A stretch of DNA of 39,571 nucleotides, taken from assembly GCA_017434845.1 (NCBI GenBank), contig JAFSGD010000068.1, positions 1-39,571 on the forward strand. The letters are read 5' to 3'. Position 1 is the stretch's first letter; each line of letters opens with the position of its first letter. Origin of the DNA: Clostridia bacterium (GTDB lineage Bacteria > Bacillota > Clostridia > Oscillospirales > CAG-382). The notes beneath the pieces were generated by a model. That model did no database searches, was not told where the DNA came from, and worked only from the letters and a program-made list of their open reading frames with translations. The position numbers and the translations under genes are program-made. Shown here one piece after another: positions 21,974-31,025 of the stretch.

Positions 21974-22669
21974 ATGGAAACTAAAGAAAATAAAGAAAAG
22001 CTTTCGTTCGGCGAATGGGTCGAAAATATTTGGTATCACTATAAATGGCCGATAATCTGCTTTACCGTGCTCGGTATATTTTTGATTTACAGCGCAGTTC
22101 AGTTGTTTTCAAAGGACGATCCCGATATAAAAATGCTTCACGTTGGTCCAATGTACGTTTCGCCAACCGATGCCGATGCTTTGCGCGGCTCTGTCGAGGG
22201 GCTTTCCGATGATTATAATGAAGACGGCGAGGTTATCGCCGATTTTATGGATATAACCATCGCGAAGTTCAAGGATGCCGATACGGGCGAATTCTTTAAT
22301 TACGACGAGCACAATAAAGCGCTTCAGCGCTTTCAAACCGAGATTCGCGCGGGCGAATCAATGCTTTACGTTCTCGATCGCGAATATTTCGATATCTGCA
22401 TGGACGAAAACCTTCTCGAGCCGCTCGATTCTTTCGTTGACGACGTCGACATGCCCGAAAACGTCATCGAGGGTTGCGGTGTGCTTATATCCGAGCTCGA
22501 TGCTTATGAGCTTCCCGGAATATCGCGTTTTTCCGAGGATGCAATACTATGTCTTCGCCGCTCGCCCGATAAGGACGAGATCTCTTACGGCAGAACCGAC
22601 GAGGAATGGAACGGCCATCGCCGTACTTTTATAAACATTATCAAATACCGCGCCGAAAACCAAGAATAA
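21974..22669 (+). CDS. Membrane-anchored protein of unknown function
   Basis: The ATG at 21974 follows GGAGG at 21961-21965, while an earlier ATG at 21959 has no site. The 231-residue product starts with a charged tail, then WVENIWYHYKWPIICF and one membrane helix (about 27-48). A large acidic outer domain (about 50-231) is rich in Asp and Glu, with LYVLDREYFDICMDENLLEP and a late AILCLRRSPDKDEISYG. No family is recognised. Some fragments recall the ligand-binding lobes of extracellular solute-binding proteins, but this is weak. It has its own promoter and may be monocistronic. Confidence 0.75.
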   Translation: METKENKEKLSFGEWVENIWYHYKWPIICFTVLGIFLIYSAVQLFSKDDPDIKMLHVGPMYVSPTDADALRGSVEGLSDDYNEDGEVIADFMDITIAKFKDADTGEFFNYDEHNKALQRFQTEIRAGESMLYVLDREYFDICMDENLLEPLDSFVDDVDMPENVIEGCGVLISELDAYELPGISRFSEDAILCLRRSPDKDEISYGRTDEEWNGHRRTFINIIKYRAENQE

Positions 22670-22687
22670 TTGAATGTAAATTAACTA

Positions 22688-22716
22688 TTGCAAAACGCTA
22701 TTATTTGTGATACAAT
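22688..22716 (+). promoter_or_regulatory. Promoter of the leucine-rich-repeat gene
   Basis: TTGCAA at 22688-22693 and TACAAT at 22711-22716 are spaced by 17 bases. Confidence 0.68.
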
Positions 22717-22752
22717 AAACTAATCGTAAATTGATCCGGAGGATTTATTAAA

Positions 22753-24993
22753 ATGAGCAACACCGTTAAGACCAAGCAGAAGAGAACGATAATCATCTGC
22801 GTAGTTCTCAGCGTTCTTCTTCTTGCAGGCTCCGTTTTCGTTATAGTGGATAATCTTCTCCACATGAACGATCCCTACAAGGCATTTGAAAATCAGGATT
22901 TTGCCAAAGCATTTGCCGAAGCACTCGGTAAAGACAGCGTTCGCGATATCACCGAAGAGGATATCGCCAAGGTAGAATCCTTCGTTTATTACTACACTGT
23001 CGGCAACGATACCGAAAACGGTTATGCAACCTATGCATACCCCGTTGTTATGCTCGGCTATAAGGATATGACCGACGACATCATTGAAAACAGCGAAGAA
23101 GAGCCCGCTGAGGATTCCTTCGTTGTTGTTAACGCACAGGTTACCGACGTTGAGGATATCCTCGTGTTCAAAAACCTTCGCGTTCTTCGCACCTTCGACC
23201 TTGCCGAAGTTGGCGAAATGCAGAACAACTGCTATTACACCGAGCTTTATGCCGCATATGGCATGGGCGATGCGCTTCCCTTTGATCAGCTTATCAGCAG
23301 CGTTGCACTCTCCAAGCTCAAGAGCCTCAGCCAGCTCGAAAGCCTTACCAAGCTCGAGCAGCTTTCGCTTGAATACACCGGCATCACCTCGCTCAACGGT
23401 ATCGAAAAGTTCGAAAACCTCACCAAGCTTGATATCGGTAACACCGTTGTTTCCGATCTCTCGCCGCTTTCTTCCGTAACCGGTCTTACCGATCTTTCGA
23501 TCCTTTCTCTCGGCGAGCGTGTTGAGGAGGAAACCGAAGAAACCTCTTCCGAGTCTTCCGAAACCTCCGATACCTCTTCCGAAACCTCCGAGGATAAAGA
23601 AGAAAAGCACACTCATGCCGGCATTTCCGACATCAGTGCTATCGCAACCCTCACCAACCTCAAATCGCTTAACATCGGTAACAACTCTATCGTTGATATC
23701 TCTGCCGTTAAGAATATGACCAAGCTTGAAAGCTTTGTGTTCACCGGCAACTGCGTTGAAAACCTAAATGCACTTTCCGGTCTTACCGAGCTTAAGAACC
23801 TTTATGCGGCTAACAACCACCTCACTGACATCAGCGGCATCGGCGGTTGCACCAAGCTTGAATACGTTACCGCAACCGGCAACAAGATCACCGACATCAG
23901 CGCTCTTTCGGGCTGCACCAAGCTCACCGATCTTGACGTTTCCGCTAACGATATCGCTTCTATCGGCGATCTTTCCAAGCTTACCGAGCTTGTAACCTTC
24001 ACCGCATACGATAACAAGATCACCGATATCAGCTCGCTTTCGGGCTGCACCAAGCTTGTAACTCTCAGCGTTTACGACAACAGAATCGAAACTCTCGGCG
24101 ACCTTTCCAATCTTGATGAGCTCACCGCTGTTTCGATCTATAACAATGACCTTAAGGACCTTAACGGTCTTAACGGCTGTGCTAAGCTTGCAACCATCGA
24201 TGCTTACAACAACAAGCTCGAGGGCAAGCTCGACCTCACCGGCTGCACCGAGCTCGAAACTCTCAACATCTATATCAACGAAGAACAGCTCAATAAGGAT
24301 GAATCCAAGGAAGACGATAAGTCCGAAGAATCCAAGGATGAATCCGAAGGCGAGGCTTCCGAAGCAGCAGAAGACGAAACCTCTGAAGGCGAAAACACCG
24401 AGGGTGAAGAAAACACCGAGGGTGAAGAAAACACCGAGGGTGAAGAAAACACCGAGGGCGAAACCGAAACCAAGCCCGAAGCTCCCGAAGCAACCAAGAT
24501 CGGCATCACCGAGCTTGTTATCAAGGGCTTGAAGAAGCTTGCTACCGTTAACGCTCATGGCAACGCTCTCACCGCAATTCCCGATCTTACCGATTGCGAA
24601 AAGCTTGCAACTCTTACCCTGAACGATAACCTTATCACCGACGTTAAGAACCTTTCTACCGCAACTGCCCTCACCACCCTTAACCTTCAGGGCAATAAGC
24701 TTGTTGATCTTACAGGTCTTGAAAAGGCAACCAAACTCACCACCCTTAACCTCGCAAAGAACGAAATTGTTGATATAACCGCTATCGGCGAGCTCGTTAA
24801 GCTCACCACTCTCGATCTCTCCAATAACAAGATCGAAACTCTCAAGCCCATTATCGACAAATTCCCCACCTCTTCTTCGCTCAACCTCACTGTTTACGGC
24901 AACAAGGTTACCACCGAGCAGATCAATGAGATGCAATCTAAGTTTGCAACCATGAAGATCACCTATATCGAAAAGACCGAAGAAAAGGAATAA
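22753..24993 (+). CDS. Membrane-anchored leucine-rich-repeat protein (internalin-like)
   Basis: The 746-residue protein starts with a basic tail and one membrane helix (about 12-34), with the rest outside. Residues about 186-253, 290-513 and 581-736 are three blocks of 21-22-residue leucine-rich repeats of the SDS22/internalin type, with units such as LTDISGIGGCTKLEYVTATG. The blocks are split by two acidic linkers: a Ser/Glu linker (about 256-288, ending HTH) and a Glu-rich linker (about 514-580) with four copies of NTEGEE-like units. Such surfaces bind other proteins. No sortase signal or enzyme domain is seen. The binding partner is unknown. Strong use of C-ending codons suggests good expression. 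Confidence 0.85.
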   Translation: MSNTVKTKQKRTIIICVVLSVLLLAGSVFVIVDNLLHMNDPYKAFENQDFAKAFAEALGKDSVRDITEEDIAKVESFVYYYTVGNDTENGYATYAYPVVMLGYKDMTDDIIENSEEEPAEDSFVVVNAQVTDVEDILVFKNLRVLRTFDLAEVGEMQNNCYYTELYAAYGMGDALPFDQLISSVALSKLKSLSQLESLTKLEQLSLEYTGITSLNGIEKFENLTKLDIGNTVVSDLSPLSSVTGLTDLSILSLGERVEEETEETSSESSETSDTSSETSEDKEEKHTHAGISDISAIATLTNLKSLNIGNNSIVDISAVKNMTKLESFVFTGNCVENLNALSGLTELKNLYAANNHLTDISGIGGCTKLEYVTATGNKITDISALSGCTKLTDLDVSANDIASIGDLSKLTELVTFTAYDNKITDISSLSGCTKLVTLSVYDNRIETLGDLSNLDELTAVSIYNNDLKDLNGLNGCAKLATIDAYNNKLEGKLDLTGCTELETLNIYINEEQLNKDESKEDDKSEESKDESEGEASEAAEDETSEGENTEGEENTEGEENTEGEENTEGETETKPEAPEATKIGITELVIKGLKKLATVNAHGNALTAIPDLTDCEKLATLTLNDNLITDVKNLSTATALTTLNLQGNKLVDLTGLEKATKLTTLNLAKNEIVDITAIGELVKLTTLDLSNNKIETLKPIIDKFPTSSSLNLTVYGNKVTTEQINEMQSKFATMKITYIEKTEEKE
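24391..24462 (+). repeat. Four tandem 18-bp repeats in the LRR gene
   Basis: The unit GAAAACACCGAGGGTGAA occurs four times in a row, and the last copy differs by one base. It encodes ENTEGE units. Exact repeats of this kind can change copy number by slippage and so alter linker length without shifting the frame. Confidence 0.93.
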
Positions 24994-25010
24994 TAGCCTA
25001 AAACCGTTTG

Positions 25011-25040
25011 GGGCTGCTGCAATTCCCGCGGCAGCCCTTA
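25011..25040 (+). terminator. Probable terminator of the LRR gene
   Basis: GGGCTGCTGC pairs with GCGGCAGCCC (one G-T pair) around a 7-base loop. The following T-run is weak. Confidence 0.6.
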
Positions 25041-25070
25041 AATATTATTGAATAAAAGAGGTATAATATC

Positions 25071-25544
25071 ATGCCCGATATGTTAGTTAAGCTTTATGAG
25101 CTTCCCGACAGCAGCGCTCTTTATAAAAAACTCGAGTCTCAAGGCATAAAAATAATTCGTCCCATGACCCCCAACAAAACCAAGGTTGTTGAATGGGTGC
25201 GTGAGCATTTTCACGATGGCTGGGCAGATGAGATTTCTGCGGCATTCACCAAATTCCCCGTAAGCTGTTTTATCGCATACGATGAAAATGAGAAGAAAAT
25301 TCTCGGCTTTGCGGGCTACGATTGCACCTATCGCGATTTCTTCGGTCCCACCGGCGTTGATGAATCCCAGCGCGGCAAGGGTATCGGCGGTGCACTTTTC
25401 ATGCGTTGCATGGAGGCAATGCGCGATGAAGGCTACGGCTATGCCGTAATCGGAAGCGCCGGCCCCGTTGATTTCTATAACAAGGTTTGCGGCGCAACCG
25501 TTATTGAAGGAAGCATTCCCGGTATTTATAAAGACCTTATCTGA
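25071..25544 (+). CDS. GNAT family N-acetyltransferase
   Basis: The 157-residue protein has a short N-terminal extension (MPDMLVKLYELPDSSALYKK) and then a GNAT domain. The acetyl-CoA motif is GVDESQRGKGIGGALFMRCM and the C-terminal part has GYAVIGSAGPVDFYNKVCGA. The substrate cannot be predicted. A GAGG site precedes the ATG. The gene ends 34 bases before asd with no terminator between, so the two are probably cotranscribed. A functional link to lysine or threonine biosynthesis is possible but not shown. Confidence 0.86.
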   Translation: MPDMLVKLYELPDSSALYKKLESQGIKIIRPMTPNKTKVVEWVREHFHDGWADEISAAFTKFPVSCFIAYDENEKKILGFAGYDCTYRDFFGPTGVDESQRGKGIGGALFMRCMEAMRDEGYGYAVIGSAGPVDFYNKVCGATVIEGSIPGIYKDLI

Positions 25545-25578
25545 ATTTAGCAAAGTATTGAAAGAGGATATAATTATC

Positions 25579-26655
25579 ATGAATAAGATCAGAGCCGGCA
25601 TTATCGGCGCGACCGGAATGGTCGGACAGCGTTTTATAACGCTTATAGAAAACCACCCCTATTTTGAACTTTCTGCGCTTATCGCAAGCCCCTCCTCCGC
25701 AGGCAAAACCTATGGCGAGGCTGTTAAGGGCAGATGGATGATGAGCACGCCCATTTCCGAAAAGGTTGCCAACATGGTTGTTCTTAACGCCGAGGATATC
25801 GAGAGCGTTAAGCCTCACGTTGATTTTGTTTTCTGCGCCGTTAACATGGCAAAGGATGCAACCAAGGCGTTGGAAGAGGCTTATGCAAAGGCTGAAATCC
25901 CCGTTGTATCCAACAACTCCGCAAACCGCGGCACTCCCGACGTTCCCATGCTCATTCCCGAGATCAACTATGCCCACACCGCTGTTATCGAGGCTCAAAA
26001 GGCTCGTCTCGGCACCAAAAAGGGCTTTATTTCCGTAAAACCCAACTGCTCTATCCAAAGCTACGTTCCCGCTCTCGAGCCGCTTCGCAAATACGGCATC
26101 AAGCAGGTTAACGTAACCACCTTCCAGGCTATCTCCGGCGCAGGCAAGAATTTCGATACCTGGCCCGAAATGGTAGATAACGTTATTCCCTTTATCGGCG
26201 GCGAAGAAGAAAAGAGCGAAAAAGAGCCGCTTAAGGTATGGGGTAAGGTTGAAAACGGCGTTATCGTTAACGCAGAAAGTCCCGTCATCTCGGCACAGTG
26301 CATTCGCGTTCCCGCTTCCGACGGACACCTTGCGGCTGTTTCGGTAAGCTTCGAGAACAAGCCTTCTATCGAGCAGATCAAGGCAGATTGGGCTGAATAC
26401 GTTGGCGAGGCACAGCGCCTCGAGCTTCCTCACGCACCCGAAAAGTTCTTAACCTATTTTGAAGAGGATAACCGTCCTCAAACCCGTCTCGACCGTGATC
26501 TCTATGGCGGTATGGGTATCTCCATCGGCAGACTTCGCGAGGATAGCATTTTCGATTATAAGTTCGTTTGCCTTTCTCATAACACCCTTCGCGGTGCGGC
26601 AGGCGGCGCTGTTCTCGGCGCAGAACTGCTCTACAAGCAGGGATATCTCTATTGA
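25579..26655 (+). CDS. asd: Aspartate-semialdehyde dehydrogenase
   Basis: The ATG at 25579 follows a GAGG site and begins MNKIRAGIIGATGMVGQRF. The 358-residue length and motifs fit the archaeal/fungal-type branch of the family. The NADP-binding GATGMVG is at 10-16. The active-site Cys is C157 in KPNCSIQ and the catalytic His is H250 in ASDGHLA. SGAGKNFDTWPEM and RPQTRLDRDLYGGMG support substrate binding. The enzyme reduces aspartyl phosphate to aspartate semialdehyde, the branch point to lysine (and diaminopimelate for the cell wall), threonine and methionine. No other pathway gene is nearby. Confidence 0.93.
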   Translation: MNKIRAGIIGATGMVGQRFITLIENHPYFELSALIASPSSAGKTYGEAVKGRWMMSTPISEKVANMVVLNAEDIESVKPHVDFVFCAVNMAKDATKALEEAYAKAEIPVVSNNSANRGTPDVPMLIPEINYAHTAVIEAQKARLGTKKGFISVKPNCSIQSYVPALEPLRKYGIKQVNVTTFQAISGAGKNFDTWPEMVDNVIPFIGGEEEKSEKEPLKVWGKVENGVIVNAESPVISAQCIRVPASDGHLAAVSVSFENKPSIEQIKADWAEYVGEAQRLELPHAPEKFLTYFEEDNRPQTRLDRDLYGGMGISIGRLREDSIFDYKFVCLSHNTLRGAAGGAVLGAELLYKQGYLY

Positions 26656-26665
26656 TTTTATTGAA

Positions 26666-26695
26666 AAAGAGGCTGTTGCTATGCGACAGCCTTTT
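26666..26695 (+). terminator. Terminator of asd
   Basis: GGCTGTTGC pairs with GCGACAGCC (one T-G pair) around a 3-base loop, followed by TTTT. Confidence 0.8.
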
Positions 26696-26706
26696 GCTTG
26701 TGTGAT

Positions 26707-28047
26707 ATGAAAAACAAAGATTTAACAGTCGGAAACCCATATTCTGTGCTCTGGCGCTTTTGCATTCCTCTTTTTGCAAGCGTTATTTTCCAACAGCTTT
26801 ACAATATCGCCGATTCGCTCGTTGCCGGCAAGTTTTTGGGCGAAATCGCGCTTGCCGCGGTTGGCAACAGCTATGAGATAACGTTGATCTTCATCGCGGT
26901 CGGATTTGGCTGTAATATAGGTTGCTCGGTGGTGTCGGCACAGCTTTTTGGCGGAAAACGCTTTTCCGAGCTTAAAACCGCGGTTTATACCGCGTTTATA
27001 GCCTGCGCGTTTATCTGCGTTGCGCTTGTTGTATTCGGCGTTTTCTGCGGTGATTTTATGCTTGGTCTAATAAACACTCCAAGCGACATTTTTTCCGATT
27101 CTTCGGTCTATCTTGCCATATATTCGCTCGGAATACCCTTTGTGTTTTATTATAATATCGCAACCGGCATTTTTTCGGCGCTCGGTGATTCCAAAACGCC
27201 ATTTGTGTTCCTTGCGGCATCGTCGACCGCAAACGTCGTTGCCGATATAATTTTTGTAAAAGCCTTTGGCTTAGGCGTTGAGGGACTTGCTTGGGCAACC
27301 TTTATTTGCCAGGGCATAAGCTGTGTGCTTTCCGTTATTTTTCTTCTTAAAAGGCTTAAAGGAATCGAAACCGAAGGAAAAGCAAGGGCGTTTTCCTGGC
27401 GCTTGCTGGGCAAAATATCCGCTGTTGCTGTTCCGAGCATGATACAGCAAAGCTTTATTTCGGTTGGAAATATTGTTATTCAAGGTGTTATAAACGGGTT
27501 CGGCTCGGGCGTTGTTGCAGGCTATGCGGCGGCAATAAAGCTTAATAACCTTGTAACCACCTCGTTAACAACGCTTGGCAACGGCGTTTCAAGCTTTACC
27601 GCTCAAAACCTCGGTGCAGGCAAGCCCAACCGTATCCGCTTGGGATATACTTATGGGCTTTTGCTGGCGGGCATAGTTTCTCTGCCGATCGTTTGCCTTT
27701 ACGTTTTCTTCCGCGAACCGCTTATTAACGTCTTTCTTAACGAGCCTACGCTTGCGGCGATGGATGCGGCAAAAGCCTTTCTTTTAATAGTTGCTCCGTT
27801 TTATCTTATTATAGCTGTCAAGATCATTACCGACGGCGTGTTGCGCGGTGCGGGAATGATGCTTCGCTTTATGTGCGGCACCCTGCTTGATCTGTTTTTG
27901 CGTGTTGCGCTGGCAATCGTTTTTTCGAAAACCGACCTCGGCTCAACGGGTATTTGGCTTGCTTGGCCGTTCGGCTGGACTCTCTCAACAGGGCTTTCGC
28001 TGTTGTTTTATTTCACGGCAAAAGCATTTCGCAAAAACCATTTATAA
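26707..28047 (+). CDS. MATE family efflux transporter (second copy)
   Basis: The ATG at 26707 gives a 446-residue protein with about twelve helices. An upstream in-frame TTG (26698) is less likely. No clear ribosome site is visible, since the start is only 12 bases after the asd terminator T-run. Typical MATE segments are present: LTVGNPYSVLWRFCIPLFAS, QQLYNIADSLVAGKF, GCNIGCSVVSAQLFGGKRFS and, in the second half, PSMIQQSFISVGNIVIQGVI. It belongs to the DinF/NorM-like group that exports drugs or metabolites. The substrate is unknown. How it is transcribed past the terminator is unclear. Confidence 0.87.
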   Translation: MKNKDLTVGNPYSVLWRFCIPLFASVIFQQLYNIADSLVAGKFLGEIALAAVGNSYEITLIFIAVGFGCNIGCSVVSAQLFGGKRFSELKTAVYTAFIACAFICVALVVFGVFCGDFMLGLINTPSDIFSDSSVYLAIYSLGIPFVFYYNIATGIFSALGDSKTPFVFLAASSTANVVADIIFVKAFGLGVEGLAWATFICQGISCVLSVIFLLKRLKGIETEGKARAFSWRLLGKISAVAVPSMIQQSFISVGNIVIQGVINGFGSGVVAGYAAAIKLNNLVTTSLTTLGNGVSSFTAQNLGAGKPNRIRLGYTYGLLLAGIVSLPIVCLYVFFREPLINVFLNEPTLAAMDAAKAFLLIVAPFYLIIAVKIITDGVLRGAGMMLRFMCGTLLDLFLRVALAIVFSKTDLGSTGIWLAWPFGWTLSTGLSLLFYFTAKAFRKNHL

Positions 28048-28076
28048 TTGACAATAAAAGCTGTATATGCTATACT
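28048..28076 (+). promoter_or_regulatory. Promoter of the nucleotidyltransferase-kinase fusion gene
   Basis: TTGACA at 28048-28053 and TATACT at 28071-28076 are 17 bases apart. The -35 box starts on the base after the MATE stop codon. Confidence 0.84.
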
Positions 28077-28110
28077 TTTCTATAATAACAATAAAAACTT
28101 GGAGGCTTTA

Positions 28111-30495
28111 ATGAAAAACGCTGCAGCGGTTATACTTTGCGCCGGTAAAGGCACAAGAATGAATGACGATAGCAAAAATAAGGTGTGCTTCGATTGCGCG
28201 GGAATACCCGTTATAAAGCGCATTATCGCCGAGATGAAAAAAGGCGGCGTCGAAAGCTTTGTTCTCGTTGTGGGGCATCAGGCAGAAAGCGTAATGACTT
28301 GCCTTTCGGATATCGACGGCATCGCCTATGCCTTTCAAAAGGAGCAAAAGGGAACCGGCCACGCCGCGCTTTGCGGTCTTAACGTTCTTTCTTCGCTTGG
28401 CTATTCGGGCCCGGTTATCGTATCAATGGGCGACAAGATCGTTGATTCAAGCGTTGTTTCCGATCTTATCAGCCGTTCGGGAAGCGCAAAGGCGGTTTGG
28501 GGCGTTCAGCCTATTAATGCAAATAAAAACGGCGGCAGAGTCGTTGTAAAAGACGGCAAGCCCTATGGTATAGTTGAGTTTGCCGATGCCGCGCTTATGT
28601 CGCTTGCAGGTGTTCCCGAGGGCGAACGCAAGGCGAAGCTTGATGCTATCGGCCTTAACGAGAAGAAGAGCGAGCGCGTGCTTAAAGCCGCTAAAAACGC
28701 TTGCATTTCGGGCAAAACAACCCTTTGCGGCGAAGAATTCACCGCGGATGAAATACTCGCAACCGAGTTTGCAAACGCAGGGCTTTATTGCTTCGATACC
28801 GATTCGGTTATTGAAGCGATCGGCAGATGCGGCTCCTCGAACGCTCAAGGCGAAATTTATATAACCGATACCTTAGAGGATTTCGCTTCTCGCGGCGAAG
28901 CTGTGCTGTATACTGTTGAAAAACGCGAAGCAATGCTCACCTACAGCACGAAAAACGAGCTTCGCGAAATGAGCCGTTATTTCATGCGTAACGCTTCCGA
29001 GATAATATCGGATATCAAACGCGGAAATATGCGCGAGGAATTCGTTTCGCTTTACGGCGATAGCTATTCCGCGCAGGAAGCCCGCTACGTTGCGCTGTTA
29101 GAGCATTTTATCGCTCAATATGGCGATAAAAAGGTGATTATAACCCGTTCGCCCGGCAGAGTTAATCTTATGGGCAGACATATCGACCACCGCGGCGGAT
29201 TCATCAACGTTATGGCTATTGATAAGGATACCGTTTTTGTTGCCGCACCCCGTTCGGACGATAGGGTAAATATAACCAATCTTGAACCCGTATATAAGAA
29301 CAACAGCTTCTCGGTAAGCGAATCGCTTTCGCTTGCCGATAACAGCGATTGGCTAAGCTATATTTCTTCCGATGCTGTTTCTGCCGAGCTTGCCGACAGC
29401 AGAGGCGATTGGTGCAATTATGTGAAATCTGCGGTTTTGCGCTTTGCAATGGCAAGCGATATTTCGCTTTGCGGAATGGATCTTGCGGCATGCGGAAGCA
29501 TTCCTGCGGCGGCAGGTCTTTCCTCCTCTTCAAGCATTGTTGTTGCGGTCGCCGAGGCGGTCGTTGCGCTTAATTGCCTTAATATAACCGAGCGTGAATT
29601 CATCGATCTTTGCGGTGAAGGCGAATGGTATGTCGGCTCGCGCGGCGGTGCGGGCGATCACGCCGCAATGAAATGCAGTCGCCGCGGAAGAATAACCCAG
29701 CTTGGCTTTAAGCCGTTTTGCGTTGGCGATTCGGCGGGCTTTTCGGATGATTATGCCATAATTGTCGCGAACAGTAAGCTTACCGCAAAAAAATCCGAGG
29801 GCAGTAAGGATAAATTCAACGCAAAGGTTGCGGCTTATGAATTTGCCTTTATGCTTCTCAAACGCGCGTATCCCGAATATGACCTGCGCGAATTTCGCGA
29901 TTTGGCGGCTATCGAGAATAAAAAGCTTTATAAGATGCTGCTGTCGATTCCCGAATTTGCAACCCGAAAAGAGATTTCGGCGATGCTTCCCGAATATAAA
30001 GAAAGCATTGAACGGATATTCGCAACCCATGCCGAGCCCGAAACCTATGAGCTTCGCGGCGTTGCGCTTTATGGCGTTTCGGAATGCGCAAGAGCCGCAA
30101 AGTGCATGAAAATACTCGGAAACGGCGATTACCGCATGCTCGGCGAGCTTATGAAAATAAGCCACGACGGCGACCGTTTAACCGACCTTCGCATAACCGA
30201 TGAATACCTCGAACGTCTTATTTCCGACGATGCCGATATCTGCCTGCAAAGCGGCGCCTACGGCTGTTCGGTTCCGATGATAGATTCGCTTTGCGATCTG
30301 CTCAATTCGGCATCGGGCGTTCTCGGAAGCGAGCTTGTCGGAGCAGGCTTGGGCGGCTGTGTAATCGCACTTGTCGAAAAGGCAAAAGCCGATTCGGTTA
30401 TTGAGCTTATAAATAAAGAATATTATGATAAAAACGGCTTTGAGCATTCGGCGAACGTTTATATGGCGTCCTGCGGCTCGACGAAACTTTTTTAA
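28111..30495 (+). CDS. Fused sugar nucleotidyltransferase and galactokinase-like GHMP kinase
   Basis: The ATG at 28111 follows GGAGG and gives 794 residues. Residues 1-290 are a GlmU-like nucleotidyltransferase: AAVILCAGKGTRM at 4-16, then QKEQKGTGHAAL, MGDKIVD and GEIYITD. Residues about 345-794 are a GHMP kinase with the galactokinase signature changed to RSPGRVNLMGRHIDHRGG (about 345-362), the ATP loop PAAAGLSSSSS near 465 and the final GAGLGGCVIAL. The glutamate of the galactokinase GEHTD motif is Arg here. Together the two halves could phosphorylate a free sugar at C1 and then activate it to a nucleotide sugar, as the fucokinase/GDP-fucose pyrophosphorylase FKP does with other domains. 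The sugar is unknown. Confidence 0.8.
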   Translation: MKNAAAVILCAGKGTRMNDDSKNKVCFDCAGIPVIKRIIAEMKKGGVESFVLVVGHQAESVMTCLSDIDGIAYAFQKEQKGTGHAALCGLNVLSSLGYSGPVIVSMGDKIVDSSVVSDLISRSGSAKAVWGVQPINANKNGGRVVVKDGKPYGIVEFADAALMSLAGVPEGERKAKLDAIGLNEKKSERVLKAAKNACISGKTTLCGEEFTADEILATEFANAGLYCFDTDSVIEAIGRCGSSNAQGEIYITDTLEDFASRGEAVLYTVEKREAMLTYSTKNELREMSRYFMRNASEIISDIKRGNMREEFVSLYGDSYSAQEARYVALLEHFIAQYGDKKVIITRSPGRVNLMGRHIDHRGGFINVMAIDKDTVFVAAPRSDDRVNITNLEPVYKNNSFSVSESLSLADNSDWLSYISSDAVSAELADSRGDWCNYVKSAVLRFAMASDISLCGMDLAACGSIPAAAGLSSSSSIVVAVAEAVVALNCLNITEREFIDLCGEGEWYVGSRGGAGDHAAMKCSRRGRITQLGFKPFCVGDSAGFSDDYAIIVANSKLTAKKSEGSKDKFNAKVAAYEFAFMLLKRAYPEYDLREFRDLAAIENKKLYKMLLSIPEFATRKEISAMLPEYKESIERIFATHAEPETYELRGVALYGVSECARAAKCMKILGNGDYRMLGELMKISHDGDRLTDLRITDEYLERLISDDADICLQSGAYGCSVPMIDSLCDLLNSASGVLGSELVGAGLGGCVIALVEKAKADSVIELINKEYYDKNGFEHSANVYMASCGSTKLF

Positions 30496-30501
30496 CAAAA
30501 C

Positions 30502-30540
30502 AAAAACTCTCGAAGAATTGCGGTTCTTCGAGAGTTTTTT
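30502..30540. terminator. Bidirectional terminator between the fusion gene and glycosylase gene
   Basis: The stem AAAACTCTCGAAGAA/TTCTTCGAGAGTTTT has T-runs on both strands and serves the convergent genes. Confidence 0.92.
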
Positions 30541-30542
30541 CG

Positions 30543-31025
30543 TTAAAGATATTTAGTTATTATCTGCCAGCGCTCGATAAGCGCTTCAAGCGATAACGCC
30601 GCGTTTGCGGGGCTGGTTGAGGGAAGACATATGGCTTCAACGTTGATTTTCGGAAGAATAAGCCTGTTGTAGAGCTCAAACGCCTTTTTTCCGTTGGTGA
30701 ATATGGCTTTGATATTCGCTCGTTCAAGCAAGGGCTTGATGTCGTTGGCGGAAAACGCATTCAGCGTGCTGTCGGCGCTGCCGACGATATCGCATTCGGC
30801 AACAACGTCCCAAACCGCTATTCCGTTCGATAAAAGCATTGCCTTCTTTTCTTCAACCGTTTGAGGAACGGCGCATCCGAGCTCGGCGGAAACAACCCTC
30901 CAAAAGCGGTTTTGCTTGTGTCCGTAAAAGAATCCGCTTTCGCGTGACTTTACGGAAGGGAAGCTGCCGAGAATCAGGATTTTCGAATCACTGTTAAAAA
31001 TCGGTGCGATGGGGTGCGCTATCAT
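30543..31025 (-). CDS. DNA-deoxyinosine glycosylase (uracil-DNA glycosylase superfamily)
   Basis: The 160-residue protein has the short length and motifs of the hypoxanthine/deoxyinosine DNA glycosylases (UDG family 6): ILILGSFPSVKSRESGFFYG near the start, HKQNRFWRVVS, GIAVWDVVAECD and CLPSTSPANA near the end. It removes deaminated adenine (hypoxanthine) from DNA, starting base-excision repair. Its start overlaps the stop of the upstream ABC transporter gene by four bases, so it is translated from the exporter mRNA. A functional tie with an exporter is not obvious. Confidence 0.88.
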   Translation of the reverse strand: MIAHPIAPIFNSDSKILILGSFPSVKSRESGFFYGHKQNRFWRVVSAELGCAVPQTVEEKKAMLLSNGIAVWDVVAECDIVGSADSTLNAFSANDIKPLLERANIKAIFTNGKKAFELYNRLILPKINVEAICLPSTSPANAALSLEALIERWQIITKYL

